Shown here in pieces: positions 1 to 8,786 of a DNA stretch of 64,000 nt (the stretch's first letter is position 1; each line of letters opens with the position of its first letter). Position numbers and translations under genes: made by a program. The stretch covers positions 28,732 through 92,731 of the forward strand of contig DATGEL010000061.1 in the NCBI GenBank assembly GCA_035310145.1. The letters run 5' to 3'. The notes below the pieces were generated by a model that saw nothing but the letters and a program-made list of their open reading frames with translations, was not told where the DNA came from and did no database searches. The stretch is from Dehalococcoidia bacterium. Lineage in GTDB: Bacteria; Chloroflexota; Dehalococcoidia; CAUJGQ01.

Positions 1-963
1 AGCCAGGTGCAGCAGAGCGTGCCACCCTCCGACCCGGTGAACAGCGCGGCGCAGAACGCGAAGGACGAGACCGGTGCGGCGGCCACGGTGGCGCAGGCGG
101 TACCCACGACCACGCCCAGATCGGCCGGCAACCCGCCGAGCCCGACGCGCTCGCCCGCGACCGCTGCCGTGACCGCCACACAGAACGCCACGCCCGCTAC
201 TGTCGTCACCACGCCGCCGCCGACCGCGTCCGCCGCCACACCGCCGCCGGGCACCGGCACGCCGGCCAGCACGGGCACGCCGTCCGGAACCGGCACACCC
301 GCCGCTACGGGGACGGCGAGCGGCACCTCGACCGTCGTGAGCGGGTCGGCCACCGCGGCGCCGACCCCCGTGCCCACGCGCGAGGCGCCGGTGCTGGCGC
401 CAATCCTGCTCACGCCGGCGAACACGGCGGTAAGCCCGGCCGCGAGCACGCCGTCGAGCACGCCTGTGCGCACGCCCAGCCCGCCGCCCGCGAGCAGCAC
501 CCCGGCGAGCGCGCCGCCCGCGAGCGGTACGCCGGAGCCGGCGGTGGTGGCGGCGAACCCGGCGCGCACACCGCTGCCCGCGGCGCTGGCGCCGGCCGGC
601 GGTTCGCCGCCGCCCACCACCGCTGCGGAGCCGACGCCGGCTCGTACCTCCACGTCGTCCGTGCCGACTCCGGTTGGCACACGTGCCTCGACGGTGCTGC
701 CGCCCGTCACGGGCAGCACCACGCTCGGCGCCGGCGCGAACGTCTTCAAGTACGCCGGCGAGGCGGCGAGCCTGGATCAGATCACGGCATCGCTGGGCGG
801 CCAGCTCGTCGTCGTCTGGTACGTGAACGCGCAGCAGACGAGCAGCAGTTGGTATCCCGGCACACCCGCGCCGACGATTGGGCCCGGTACGCTGCTCACG
901 ATCGTCACGCGCGGCCCCGCCGTGCTGGCGGCGCCGGGCACGCTGCTCTCTGCAGGACGCTGA
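1..963 (+). CDS. Pro/Thr/Ala-rich protein, 5' partial
   Basis: The reading frame is already open at base 1, so the true start may lie upstream; the first in-window start is GTG at 7. Residues about 1-240 are a low-complexity linker made of Pro, Thr, Ala, Gly and Ser, typical of extracytoplasmic stalks. Residues about 245-318 form a compact, ordinary-composition domain (motifs TLGAGANVFKYAGEAASL and GQLVVVWYVNA) that resembles a small beta-rich surface domain, but I cannot name the family. No signal peptide is visible, probably because the N terminus is outside the window. It converges on the replication operon to its right, with a strong hairpin repeat between them. Surface location is an inference from composition. 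Confidence 0.6.
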   Translation, partial: SQVQQSVPPSDPVNSAAQNAKDETGAAATVAQAVPTTTPRSAGNPPSPTRSPATAAVTATQNATPATVVTTPPPTASAATPPPGTGTPASTGTPSGTGTPAATGTASGTSTVVSGSATAAPTPVPTREAPVLAPILLTPANTAVSPAASTPSSTPVRTPSPPPASSTPASAPPASGTPEPAVVAANPARTPLPAALAPAGGSPPPTTAAEPTPARTSTSSVPTPVGTRASTVLPPVTGSTTLGAGANVFKYAGEAASLDQITASLGGQLVVVWYVNAQQTSSSWYPGTPAPTIGPGTLLTIVTRGPAVLAAPGTLLSAGR

Positions 964-1175
964 CACGGGCTGCGGCGCGTGTAACCCCCGTCCCTTTCGC
1001 ACGCATGCACTGGGTTTCGCGAGATCTGCGGCCTTTGGCGGGCGTATGGGAGGGAAAGGGCGACCCGGCGTCGAGCGATCCAGACGGTGTGCAGCTTCCG
1101 CCGCGGCCGTGCATGGCTGCCGCCCCACGATGCCGCACTAACCAGGCCGTGCCACGCGCCTCCTCCCCACGATCG

Positions 1176-1207
1176 CCCCTTCTCTCCCAGGATTGGGAGA
1201 GAAGGGG
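1176..1207. repeat. Perfect 14-bp inverted repeat (dispersed hairpin element)
   Basis: CCCCTTCTCTCCCA (1176-1189) is followed by the 4-base loop GGAT and its exact complement (1194-1207). It lies between two convergent genes and nearly touches the stop of the helicase-loader gene, so it could act as a bidirectional terminator, although there is no long T run. Similar C/G-rich hairpins with the same AGGATTGGG core occur at 12319 and 12422. The rest of 964-1215 shows no gene. Confidence 0.7.
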
Positions 1208-1215
1208 GACGGGGG

Positions 1216-2685
1216 TTATGAGGGCCGCCGCCGTCGCGCCGGTTCCTGCCGCGCCGCGCGTTGCAGGCCGCGGTAGTCCGGCGCCTGGATCTCCATGATC
1301 ATCGAGACCTTGTCGTCATACATGCGCGAGACCCAGGCCCGCGGCAGCGCGTCGAGCGAGCCCGAGATCGTGATCACCGTCGCCAGGCGCGCGTTGTAGC
1401 GGTAATTCAGGATCTGGTAGAGCTTCTCCTGCGCCCAGTTGGTGGCGCTGTGCACGCCCAGGTCGTCCAGGACCAGGAACGGCGCCGTGCGGATCTCCTC
1501 CACCACGTCGCGGCGCACGCCGTCTTCGGCGTGCATGGCGGCGCGCAGGTGGTCGAGCAGATCCGGCACGACGACGAAGCGGGCGAGGCGGCGCTGTTCG
1601 CGCAGGGCATGGGCGATCGCCGCGGCCAGGTGCGTCTTGCCGCTGCCTGTCTCGCCCAGCAGCACCAGCCAGCCCTCGGGATGCTCCGCGAAGTTGCGCG
1701 CCGCCAGCAGCACGCGCTGCAGGCCGCGCGAGACCTGCTCGCTGATCTGCGGCGGCGCCGGTTTGTAGTTGAAGCTGGCGAAGGTCATGCCGCGCACCAG
1801 CGGCAGCGAGAGCGCGTCCGGCAGGCCGCGTCCCTGGCCCGGCCCGTCTTCCAGCACGTGCACGCGCGTGAGCGACGGATCGGAGAGGCGGGTGCGCAGC
1901 CGTTCGTCCAGCTCGTCCAATGGCGCCGAGCAGGTGAAGACGGTCGGCGTCTGGGCGTTGTAGCGATGGTTGAGGATCTGGAAGAGCTTCTCCTCCGCCC
2001 AGGGCGTGCTGAACTGCGTCCCCAGCGCGTCCAGGACGAGCACCGGCGCCGAGCGCACCGTCTCGAACAGCCGGTCGTAAGGCAGCTCGCTGGCCGGCGC
2101 GTAGGCGGCGCGCAGGTGATCCAGCAGGTCGGGCACGACGCTGAAGAAGACGGGCACGCCCTGCTCGATCAACCGGTTGGTGATCGCGGCGGCCAGGTGT
2201 GTCTTGCCCGTGCCGCTCTCGCCGACGAAGGCGATCCAGCCCTCCGGCTGCTCGGCGAAGCGCTCCGCGTCGGCCAGGGCGCGGGCAAAGCGTTCTTGAT
2301 GCGATGGCTCAGGGCTGCGGCCGCGCGGCAGCAGCGTGGCGAAGCTCTGGCGGGCGAGGGCGCCGAGGTTGCTGTAGCGCTGCAGCCGGTCCTGGCGCTC
2401 GTCGTCGTGCTCGCTCAGCACGCAGACACAGGGGATTGCGCGGCCGAAATCGGGGTGGCCGAAGGCCACGGCGCGGCGCACGAAGCCAATGCCGGCGCAC
2501 TGCGGGCAGTCCGGATCGCCCGCGCCCGCGGCCGGCGCCAGCGCCGACGACGCCTCCGGCAGCGGCTCAGCGCTGAACGTGACGCCAGTATCGTCCGGCA
2601 AGGCCACGGCTCTCGCCTTCAGCAGTTCTTCTAAGCGCCTCAAGGTCTGGCCCTTCGCTCCGCCAACGTTCCAGGATGCGTTCAA
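1216..2685 (-). CDS. Tandem-duplicated DnaC/DnaI-like helicase loader ATPase
   Basis: This 489-residue protein belongs to the DnaC/DnaI/IstB group of AAA+ ATPases that load the DnaB helicase. A Cys cluster (CPQC at 60-63, CVC at 86-88) resembles the DnaI N-terminal zinc-binding region. Two AAA+ modules follow: the first with Walker A GESGTGKT (155-162) and Walker B VLVLDALG (D219-A220), the second with GETGSGKT (344-351) and FLVLDDLG (D407-D408). The modules share long stretches such as VVPDLLDHLRAA and EKL(F/Y)QILN(H/Y)RYNA, so this is an internal duplication. Family members normally have one module in about 250-310 residues. The first module has lost the second acidic Walker B residue. The start at 2685 overlaps the upstream gene by 119 bases; GTG at 2604 is an alternative. 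It is the last gene of the dnaB operon, fitting a replication role. Confidence 0.85.
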   Translation of the reverse strand: MNASWNVGGAKGQTLRRLEELLKARAVALPDDTGVTFSAEPLPEASSALAPAAGAGDPDCPQCAGIGFVRRAVAFGHPDFGRAIPCVCVLSEHDDERQDRLQRYSNLGALARQSFATLLPRGRSPEPSHQERFARALADAERFAEQPEGWIAFVGESGTGKTHLAAAITNRLIEQGVPVFFSVVPDLLDHLRAAYAPASELPYDRLFETVRSAPVLVLDALGTQFSTPWAEEKLFQILNHRYNAQTPTVFTCSAPLDELDERLRTRLSDPSLTRVHVLEDGPGQGRGLPDALSLPLVRGMTFASFNYKPAPPQISEQVSRGLQRVLLAARNFAEHPEGWLVLLGETGSGKTHLAAAIAHALREQRRLARFVVVPDLLDHLRAAMHAEDGVRRDVVEEIRTAPFLVLDDLGVHSATNWAQEKLYQILNYRYNARLATVITISGSLDALPRAWVSRMYDDKVSMIMEIQAPDYRGLQRAARQEPARRRRPS

Positions 2686-3286
2686 TATAGCGCCAGTTGC
2701 GCCGGTTCAGCGCCACCGCCTCGCGGAACGCCGCCTCGATCCACGGCCAGGGCAACTCACGCTCGGCCTCGCGCAGTTGCTCGGCAAGCAGCGGCGAGAT
2801 CACGCCGATGTTCGCCTCGTACAGCGCGAAGATATTCGGCAGCGGCCCCGTGATCGCCTCGATCACGCCGCCCGCGGGTTCGACCGCGTCCAAACCGGCC
2901 ACACCGCGCAGCAGCTCCAGCCCCGCGGGCGAATGCAGGGCGAACAGGTCCACGCTCTTGCCGTCGCGGCGGCTGACCGCGCGCAGGAGCGTACCGCGCC
3001 GCACGGCCGCCGCCAGGCCACGGCGCAGCGCCTCGTCCGCGCCGCCCGCCAGGCGGTCGAGCGCCCGCAGCAACGGCGCCTCGGCGCGCAGCTCGCTCTC
3101 CACAAAGAAACGGCTCGCCGGCCGCTTTCTGCCGAGCAGGTAGAAGGCGTAGAGGGTGACCAGCAGCTCGGCCTCATCGTCGATCGCCGGCAGTACGTCG
3201 CTGAAGAAGAGACTGGGCACCGGCGTGGCGCGCGCCCCTTCGGGAAAGCCCCCGCGCCCGACCGTGCCGCCCGCCGGCTCCGCCAC
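2567..3286 (-). CDS. DnaD-domain replication initiation protein
   Basis: A 239-residue protein. The C-terminal half has DnaD/DnaB2-domain features: an N-terminal winged-helix-like part (LFFSDVLPAIDDEAELLVTL), then helix-rich sequence with LPNIFALYEANIGVISPLLAEQL and the terminal NWRYIERILERWRSEG, which resembles the conserved YxxxIL..W motif of DnaD domains. DnaD proteins act in primosome assembly with DnaB and DnaI in low-GC Gram-positives. I place the start at GTG 3286 because it has AAGGA about 10 bases upstream and starts 34 bases after the helicase stop; the longer open frame upstream is a shadow of dnaB. The 3' end overlaps the loader gene, suggesting translational coupling. Confidence 0.75.
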   Translation of the reverse strand: MAEPAGGTVGRGGFPEGARATPVPSLFFSDVLPAIDDEAELLVTLYAFYLLGRKRPASRFFVESELRAEAPLLRALDRLAGGADEALRRGLAAAVRRGTLLRAVSRRDGKSVDLFALHSPAGLELLRGVAGLDAVEPAGGVIEAITGPLPNIFALYEANIGVISPLLAEQLREAERELPWPWIEAAFREAVALNRRNWRYIERILERWRSEGPDLEALRRTAEGESRGLAGRYWRHVQR

Positions 3287-3320
3287 GCCCGTCCGATCCT
3301 TCCGTTCGCTTGCTGGCGTG

Positions 3321-4697
3321 CTAATCACGCAGGTGCAGGTCTTCGAACTTTGTCGTGCGGCTGTGGAAGCGCAGATCCACCTGGCCGGTGGGACCGTTGC
3401 GGTGCTTGGCGATGATGATCGAGGCGATGCCCGTCGGGTATGAGCGGCCCGGCTGGTCGGGATGCGCGTCCTGCCAGTCGTCTTTGCGCATGTACGCGTC
3501 TTCACGGTAGATGAACATGACGACGTCGGCGTCCTGCTCGATGCTGCCGGATTCGCGCAGGTCGCTGAGCATGGGGATGTGCGGTGTCCGCGACTCGACG
3601 GCGCGCGAGAGCTGGGCGCAGGCGAGCACCGGCACGTCCAGCTCGCGGGCAAGCTGCTTGAGCGAGCGTGAGATGAAGCTGATCTCCTGCACGCGGTTCT
3701 CCTGGCCGCCGGTGAAGCCGGAGTGCATGAGCTGCAGATAGTCCACGATGATCAGGTTCAGGCCCTTCTCGTGCTTCAGCCGGCGGGCGCGCGAGCGCAG
3801 CTCGGCAACGGTGAGCGCCGCCGTGTCGTCGATGTAGATGCCCAGCGCGGAGAGCCGCCCGACGCTGTCCATGATTTCGCGCTCTTCGTCCTCGCGCAGA
3901 TGGCCCAGCAAGAGCAGGCGGCTCGCCTCCACGCCGGATTCGGCCGAGAGCATACGGATCGCGAGCTGGTCGCTGGACATTTCCAACGAGAAGATCGCGA
4001 CTTTCGCGTCCTGGGCCACGGCGGCGTTGCGCGCCATCGTCACGGCCAGGCTGGTTTTGCCGAGGCCCGGCCGTGCGGCGACGATCACCAGGTCGGAGCG
4101 GTGCAGGCCGCCAAGGTAGGTATCGAGCGCGGGGAAGCCGGTGCGCAGGTAGGCGATCGAGTCGGCGGTTTCCGTCTCCTCGGCGTGCACATCGGCGAGG
4201 AACTGGTTGAGCAGGTCCTGGATGTGCTGAAAGTCGGCCACGCCCTGGGCCGAGCGCACGGCCATCAGCAGGTTTTCGGCCCGCGCCATCACGGAGTCGA
4301 GCTCCGGCCCGCCCTCCCAGGCCATCTGCGCGATCTGCTGGCCGGCGGTCATCAGGCGGCGGTAGATCGAGTCGCGCGCGACGATGCGGGCGTAGTACTC
4401 GACGCCGACGGCGGTGGGCAGATCGGTGGTGAGGCGGGCGAGATAGGCGGAGCCGCCGATCGCCTCCAGCCGGCCCTGGCTGTGCAGCTCGTTGGCCAGC
4501 GTGATCTGGTTGATCGGATCGTTGCGCTGCCAGAGCGCGAGGCCGGCGTCGTAGATCCAGGCGTTGCGCTCGCGGAAGAAGTCGTCCGGCCGCACGATCG
4601 GGGCGACCTGGTAGATCGCCTCGTCGCTGACCATGATCGAGGCGACGATCGCCTCTTCGGCGGCCACGTCATGGGGCGGCAGCTTCTCGGTGACCAC
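3321..4697 (-). CDS. dnaB: Replicative DNA helicase DnaB
   Basis: The 458-residue product has the DnaB layout: N-terminal helical domain beginning LPPHDVAAEEAIVASIM, a linker, and a RecA-fold motor domain with Walker A ARPGLGKTSLA, Walker B LIIVDYLQLM, and the conserved block LSDLRESGSIEQDADVVMF close to the C terminus. It unwinds DNA ahead of the replication fork as a hexamer. No intein is seen; length is normal. I use GTG at 4697 because GGAGG lies 8 bases upstream and because a good promoter at 4748-4776 would start transcription past the alternative ATG at 4757. It is followed closely by the DnaD-like and loader genes, so helicase and likely loading factors are co-expressed. Confidence 0.95.
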   Translation of the reverse strand: MVTEKLPPHDVAAEEAIVASIMVSDEAIYQVAPIVRPDDFFRERNAWIYDAGLALWQRNDPINQITLANELHSQGRLEAIGGSAYLARLTTDLPTAVGVEYYARIVARDSIYRRLMTAGQQIAQMAWEGGPELDSVMARAENLLMAVRSAQGVADFQHIQDLLNQFLADVHAEETETADSIAYLRTGFPALDTYLGGLHRSDLVIVAARPGLGKTSLAVTMARNAAVAQDAKVAIFSLEMSSDQLAIRMLSAESGVEASRLLLLGHLREDEEREIMDSVGRLSALGIYIDDTAALTVAELRSRARRLKHEKGLNLIIVDYLQLMHSGFTGGQENRVQEISFISRSLKQLARELDVPVLACAQLSRAVESRTPHIPMLSDLRESGSIEQDADVVMFIYREDAYMRKDDWQDAHPDQPGRSYPTGIASIIIAKHRNGPTGQVDLRFHSRTTKFEDLHLRD

Positions 4698-4747
4698 GAC
4701 GCCCGCCTCCGGCCGCGCGGCGCCCGCGCCGGCCCTCCGGTTGTAAT

Positions 4748-4776
4748 GGTATAACAAGAGCGGAAGACCCCCGCAA
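4748..4776 (-). promoter_or_regulatory. Candidate sigma70-type promoter for dnaB
   Basis: Read on the minus strand there is TTGCGG (4776-4771), a 17-base spacer and TATACC (4753-4748). The elements match the consensus at four positions each. Expected start is near 4741, leaving a leader of about 40 bases before the GTG start of dnaB. It lies in the 117-base gap behind rplI, so dnaB may have its own promoter besides read-through. Confidence 0.45.
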
Positions 4777-4814
4777 GGATCTCCCGCTCATTTTCGCGCC
4801 GCTGGCCGATCGAG

Positions 4815-5387
4815 CTACGCTTCTTCCTCATCCAGCTCGTTGGTTTCGTCAAGCTGGGGTGCATCGGCCGGGGATTCGGCCGGCGGCGCCGCGGCAGCCG
4901 GCACGGCCGGCGCCTGCTGGTAGTGGGCCGGCCCTTCGTCGTTCTCACCGCGGACGTGCACCTGCACGTCGGCGCCGACGTTGCGCGTGAGGCGGATGTG
5001 AATCGTGTAGTCGCCCACCTGGCGGATCGGCTCGCCCAGCTCGATCGTGCGGCGGTCGATCTCGGTGCCGGCGCGGGCATCGATCGCCTCGGCGATGTCG
5101 GCGGCCGTGACCGAGCCATAGAGGCGGCCGGTTTCGCCCACGCGGGCGCGCAGCACGAACGGCTGGTCGCCGATGCGCTCCCGCAGCTTCGAGGCGTCGG
5201 TGTCGAGCGCCACCTGGCGGCGCTCTTCGCGGCGCATGGCGGCCTGGGCGCGCTCGATCGCGGCGTTCGACGCCGGCAGCGCCACGCCGCGCGGCAGCAG
5301 GAAGTTGCGGGCGTAGCCGTTCTTCACGTCCTTCACGTCGCCCACACGCGGCCCATTGGGAATCGATTCGAGGAACACAACCTTCAT
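4815..5387 (-). CDS. rplI: 50S ribosomal protein bL9 with acidic C-terminal extension
   Basis: The start MKVVFLESIPNGPRVGDV and the segment VKNGYARNFLLPRGVA are the bL9 N-terminal signature that binds 23S rRNA. A connecting helix rich in charged residues and the C-terminal domain (RIGDQPFVLRARVGETGRLYGSVT) follow. ATG 5387 is chosen because it begins exactly at the conserved N terminus. The protein is 190 residues where bL9 is usually about 150; the extra 40 residues are Ala/Pro-rich and end in the acidic tail LDETNELDEEEA. It heads the block with dnaB, an order (rplI-dnaB) seen in many bacteria. Confidence 0.95.
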   Translation of the reverse strand: MKVVFLESIPNGPRVGDVKDVKNGYARNFLLPRGVALPASNAAIERAQAAMRREERRQVALDTDASKLRERIGDQPFVLRARVGETGRLYGSVTAADIAEAIDARAGTEIDRRTIELGEPIRQVGDYTIHIRLTRNVGADVQVHVRGENDEGPAHYQQAPAVPAAAAPPAESPADAPQLDETNELDEEEA

Positions 5388-5571
5388 CGCGGAACTCGTC
5401 TCCACTGCGCCGTGTTCGCGGCTTTGCGCCGCCCGGCGCGACCTTTGGCCGGGCCGGGGGCGGGCACAGCATGCGCGTTGCCGCCTTCGGACACCCGCAC
5501 AGTGTATAAGCCGCGCTCAGCGCGGCTCAAGCGGATGCGACCAGCGGCGGGAGGCGTGGACCACCGGCGTG

Positions 5572-6231
5572 CTAGCGCATCGGCACGATACGCTCGCGCA
5601 CGGCGTAGAGCGCGGCCTGCGTGCGGTCGGCGAGGCCCAGCTTGCTGAGGATGTTGCTGACGTGGCCCTTCACCGTGCGCTCGTTCAGCACCAGCTCGCG
5701 GGCGATCTCCTTGTTGCTCATGCCGCTGGCGATCAGGCGCAAGACTTCGAGCTCGCGCGGCGTGAGTGCGGCGCCGGGCGGTTCCTGGCGCGCGGCGGGC
5801 TGCGAAACCTGCTCCATCAGCTTGCGCGCCACTTCGGGATGCAACTGCGCCTGGCCCTTGTTCGCGCCCTCGATCGCGCGCACGAGGTCGGTCGCCGAGA
5901 CGTCCTTGAGCAGGTAGCCCGTGGCGCCGGCGCGCAGGGCGGGCATGATGTGCTCGTCGTCGGTGAAGCTGGTCAGCACGATCACGTTGGTCTCGGGGCT
6001 AACCTCTTTGACGCCGCGCGTGGCCGCGATGCCGTCCATCTCCGGCATCAGCAGGTCCATCAGCATCACGTCTGGCTTGAGCTGGCGCGCCCGATCGACG
6101 GCTTCGCGGCCGTTGCGCGCCTCGCCCACCACCTCGATCTCGTCGCTCAGCTCCAGGTAGGTGCGCAGCCCTTCGCGCACCACGGCATGGTCATCCACGA
6201 TCACGACCCGGATCGCGCCTTCGTCCGCCAT
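5572..6231 (-). CDS. NarL/FixJ-type response regulator
   Basis: A 219-residue two-domain regulator. The receiver has the acidic pair VVIVDDH near residue 13-14, the phospho-acceptor D59 in VMLMDLLMP, the switch Thr in VIVLTSF and the Lys in GYLLKD, so it looks fully phosphorylatable. The output is a LuxR-type helix-turn-helix ([39 protein letters not shown]). It starts 64 bases after the stop of the three-GAF histidine kinase on the same strand, so the two are almost certainly a cognate pair. The target genes cannot be told from the sequence. Confidence 0.93.
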   Translation of the reverse strand: MADEGAIRVVIVDDHAVVREGLRTYLELSDEIEVVGEARNGREAVDRARQLKPDVMLMDLLMPEMDGIAATRGVKEVSPETNVIVLTSFTDDEHIMPALRAGATGYLLKDVSATDLVRAIEGANKGQAQLHPEVARKLMEQVSQPAARQEPPGAALTPRELEVLRLIASGMSNKEIARELVLNERTVKGHVSNILSKLGLADRTQAALYAVRERIVPMR

Positions 6232-6295
6232 GCGCCAACCCTCCCGCCTTGCAAACAGGATACAGGCAGATGGGCAAGGCCGGCCACCGTTTCGT

Positions 6296-8458
6296 TCAGT
6301 CCTGCCGTTCTGACGCCGCCGCGCGGCAGGGGAGCGCCACGCGCACCTCGGTGCCGGCGCCCGGCGCGCTGTGCACGTCGAGCGTGGCGCCGGCGAGGGT
6401 GGCCCGCTCGCGCATGCTGGTCATGCCGAAGCCGCGGCGGCCCGCCGGCTGCGCCGCGGGGTTGAAGCCCACGCCGTCGTCGCGCACCGAGAGCGTGGCG
6501 CGGCCCTCGTCGAAGTGCAGGCCGATGGCGACGGCGCCGGCGCCGGCGTGCTTGGCGACGTTGTTCAGCGCCTCCTGCGCGATGCGGAAGAGCGCCTCTT
6601 CCTGTTCCAGCGGCAGGCGCCGCTCCTGCGTGGCCGTGACCGTGGTCTTCACGCCTTCGCGGCTCTCGAACGCGGCGGCATATTTGCTGATCGCGGAGAC
6701 CAGCCCTTCCTGCTCCAGCGCCGCGGGCCGCAGCTCGAAGATCAGCGAGCGCATCTCGGCCAGGGCGCCGCCGGCCAGCTCCGAGAGCCGCTCGACGCGC
6801 TCGCGGGCGCGGGCGGGGTCGCGGTCCAGCATCTCCATCAGCGCCTTCGTGATCAGCGAGATGCTGAACAGCGACTGCGTGACCGAGTCGTGCAGCTCCC
6901 GCGCCAGGCGGTTGCGCTCGTCCACGACGGCCAGGCGGCGGCTCTCTTCAAACAGGCGCGCGTGCTCGATCGCGATCGCGGCCTGCTCCCCGAACGTCCG
7001 CGCCAGGCCGATCTCGGTTTCCGAGTACGTGCGCACCTCATCGTGGTAGAGCACGAAGACGCCGCGCTGCTCGCCGCGGTAGCGCAGCATCACGAACAGC
7101 ATCGAGCGGAAGCCCTCACGCGTGGCAACCTCCCGCAGCGGTCCCATGCGCGGGTCGGTGGTGGCGTCCGCGATGTAGCGGTAGTCAGACGGCAGCTCCG
7201 GCGGCTCCTGGGGCGCCGTCTCGTAGCGCTTGCGCACCGCCTGCAAATACTCGGCGGAGAGCCCGTGGGAGGCGACCGGGCTCATCTCGCCCCCCGCCTT
7301 GTCCTGCATGTAGATGGCGGCGCGATCGGCGCCGAAGAGTTGGGCCGCGGCGTTGAGCGCGTGTTCGAGCGTCTCGCGCAGATCGAGGCTGCCGGCGACG
7401 GCGGAGGTCAGCCGCTGCAGGGCGCGGGTTTGCCGCAGGCTTTCGTCCATCTCCTCGTAGAGCCGCGCGTTGGCGATCGCGACGGCGGCCTGGTCCGCCA
7501 GCGCCGAGAGCAGGGGCAGCTCGTTCACCGCGTCGGGCCGCGGGCGCGTGTCATAGACGAACAGCGCCCCCTCAAAGCGGCCCTTCGCCACCAGCGGGAT
7601 GCAGACGCTGGCGAGCAGCCCCGCCGCCAGCATTGCCTGCCGGCCGGGCCCCGGCGCCATCTCCGCGGCCACATCCTGCACGATCGCCGGGCCTTTCGTG
7701 CTCATCACCAGGTGCAGCACGCTGCCGCGCAATGGCGGCGCGTTGATTGGGAAGCCGGTCAGGCTCGCGCGAAAGGATTCCGGCACGTTCACCGAGGCGA
7801 CGAAATCGACCAGCAGCGTGCGCGGCTGCAGCAGCGCCAGGGCCGCGATCGGAAATGAGCTGTGCTCGGTGGCGACACGCACGATCGCCTCGATCACCGG
7901 CTGCATGTCGATCGAGGCGCTGAGCGCCTGCGCGACCTTGTACATCGAGCCGAGCTGCGCCAGGCGGCGCTCGGCCGCTTCGTACAGGCTGGCGTTTTCG
8001 ATCGCCAGCGCCGCCTGGCTGATCAGGCCCGCCAGGCCCGCCAGCGGCTCGTCGCGGAAGTAGCCGGGGCGCGAATCGCCCAGCACCAGCACGCCGATCA
8101 CCTGGTCGCGCGTCTTCAGCGGCAGCCAGAGCAGGGCGCGGATGCCGGGAATGCGGGCGCGAAACTCGCCGTCGTAGAATTTCAGCCGCGTCACGTCGTC
8201 GACGATCGCCGGCTCGGCGATGCGCAGGGTGCGGCCAAGCATCGTCGCGTGCAGCGGCAGGCGCAGGCCGGGCGTCAGCGTGGAGGACGGATCGATGCCG
8301 CTGCCGGCGACGTAGCGCAGCTCGTTGGCCTCGACGTCGATCAGGCAGACTGCTCCGGCCTCGGCGCCCGTCTGGCGGATCGCGGCTTCGATCACGCTGT
8401 TCAGCGCGCCCAGCAGCCGTTCGGCCGGGGGATCCGATTGCAGCAGCGTAGCGGACAT
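6296..8458 (-). CDS. Three-GAF-domain histidine kinase, HisKA_3 (NarX/LiaS type)
   Basis: The 720-residue protein has no obvious membrane segment. Three GAF-like sensor domains occupy about residues 15-160, 185-335 and 355-505, each ending in the helix pattern QAA(L/V)AI(E/A)NA. A HisKA_3 dimerisation segment follows with ERNRLARELHDSVTQSL, in which His523 is the expected phosphorylation site, then an HATPase domain with NNVAKHAGA (N box) and DDGVGF (G1 box). Cytosolic GAF kinases of this type sense small molecules, redox or gases, but the ligand is unknown. ATG 8458 is preferred; GTG 8488 would add ten residues. The response regulator follows directly. Confidence 0.92.
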   Translation of the reverse strand: MSATLLQSDPPAERLLGALNSVIEAAIRQTGAEAGAVCLIDVEANELRYVAGSGIDPSSTLTPGLRLPLHATMLGRTLRIAEPAIVDDVTRLKFYDGEFRARIPGIRALLWLPLKTRDQVIGVLVLGDSRPGYFRDEPLAGLAGLISQAALAIENASLYEAAERRLAQLGSMYKVAQALSASIDMQPVIEAIVRVATEHSSFPIAALALLQPRTLLVDFVASVNVPESFRASLTGFPINAPPLRGSVLHLVMSTKGPAIVQDVAAEMAPGPGRQAMLAAGLLASVCIPLVAKGRFEGALFVYDTRPRPDAVNELPLLSALADQAAVAIANARLYEEMDESLRQTRALQRLTSAVAGSLDLRETLEHALNAAAQLFGADRAAIYMQDKAGGEMSPVASHGLSAEYLQAVRKRYETAPQEPPELPSDYRYIADATTDPRMGPLREVATREGFRSMLFVMLRYRGEQRGVFVLYHDEVRTYSETEIGLARTFGEQAAIAIEHARLFEESRRLAVVDERNRLARELHDSVTQSLFSISLITKALMEMLDRDPARARERVERLSELAGGALAEMRSLIFELRPAALEQEGLVSAISKYAAAFESREGVKTTVTATQERRLPLEQEEALFRIAQEALNNVAKHAGAGAVAIGLHFDEGRATLSVRDDGVGFNPAAQPAGRRGFGMTSMRERATLAGATLDVHSAPGAGTEVRVALPCRAAASERQD

Positions 8459-8529
8459 GGATTGATCCAGGCGCGAGGGGCGGCGCACGACCCGCCGTCC
8501 GGCGCGGAACGTTCCGAGCCGAATCGCTT

Positions 8530-8542
8530 TGGTATGATACCA
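8530..8542. promoter_or_regulatory. 13-bp near-perfect palindrome upstream of the kinase gene
   Basis: TGGTATGATACCA is symmetrical around a single central base and lies 72 bases upstream of the kinase start. It is one of the few AT-containing stretches nearby, and its minus-strand TATCAT could serve as a -10 element, so an operator overlapping the promoter is plausible. No convincing -35 was found. The rest of 8459-8786 holds a dispersed repeat and no gene. Confidence 0.35.
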
Positions 8543-8618
8543 GACCTGGCGCCTACGTACCCGAATGTGGCTCGATCTTGCGCCGGTGAAAACACGCGCC
8601 GGCAGCCGGGGCGCGGCG

Positions 8619-8669
8619 CCTAACCCTCGTTTCGCTGGCGAAACCCGTCCCTTCCCGCGTCGGGAAGGG
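8619..8669 (+). repeat. Dispersed two-hairpin repeat, copy A
   Basis: This 51-base element contains two small inverted repeats: GTTTCGC-tg-GCGAAAC and CCCTTCCCG-cgt-CGGGAAGGG. A second copy, in inverted orientation, lies at 11056-11111, with almost the same sequence starting CCTAACCCT. The two copies bracket the thiolase, DUF35 and YjbQ genes. Function is unknown; a REP-like element or terminator is possible. Confidence 0.65.
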
Positions 8670-8786
8670 TCGCCTGGAGCGTTCGGAGCGCTGTACGAAG
8701 ACGTGCGACTCCAGGCCCGACGCGGGCAGGCGTCGCAGAAGCGTTCCGGGCGCCGTGCGAGGGCAGCGGGGCTGGGATTGCCGCCG

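Noticed and set aside
1261..2634. 457-residue plus-strand frame opposite the helicase loader
   Set aside because: Composition (Arg, Gln, His, Val rich) is that of an antisense shadow in GC-rich DNA, and no domain is seen.
3287..3652. Long upstream extension of the DnaD-like frame
   Set aside because: It runs antiparallel in content to dnaB (same strand, other frame), is rich in Arg/Ser/Pro and has no domain character; GTG 3286 with a ribosome binding site is a better start.
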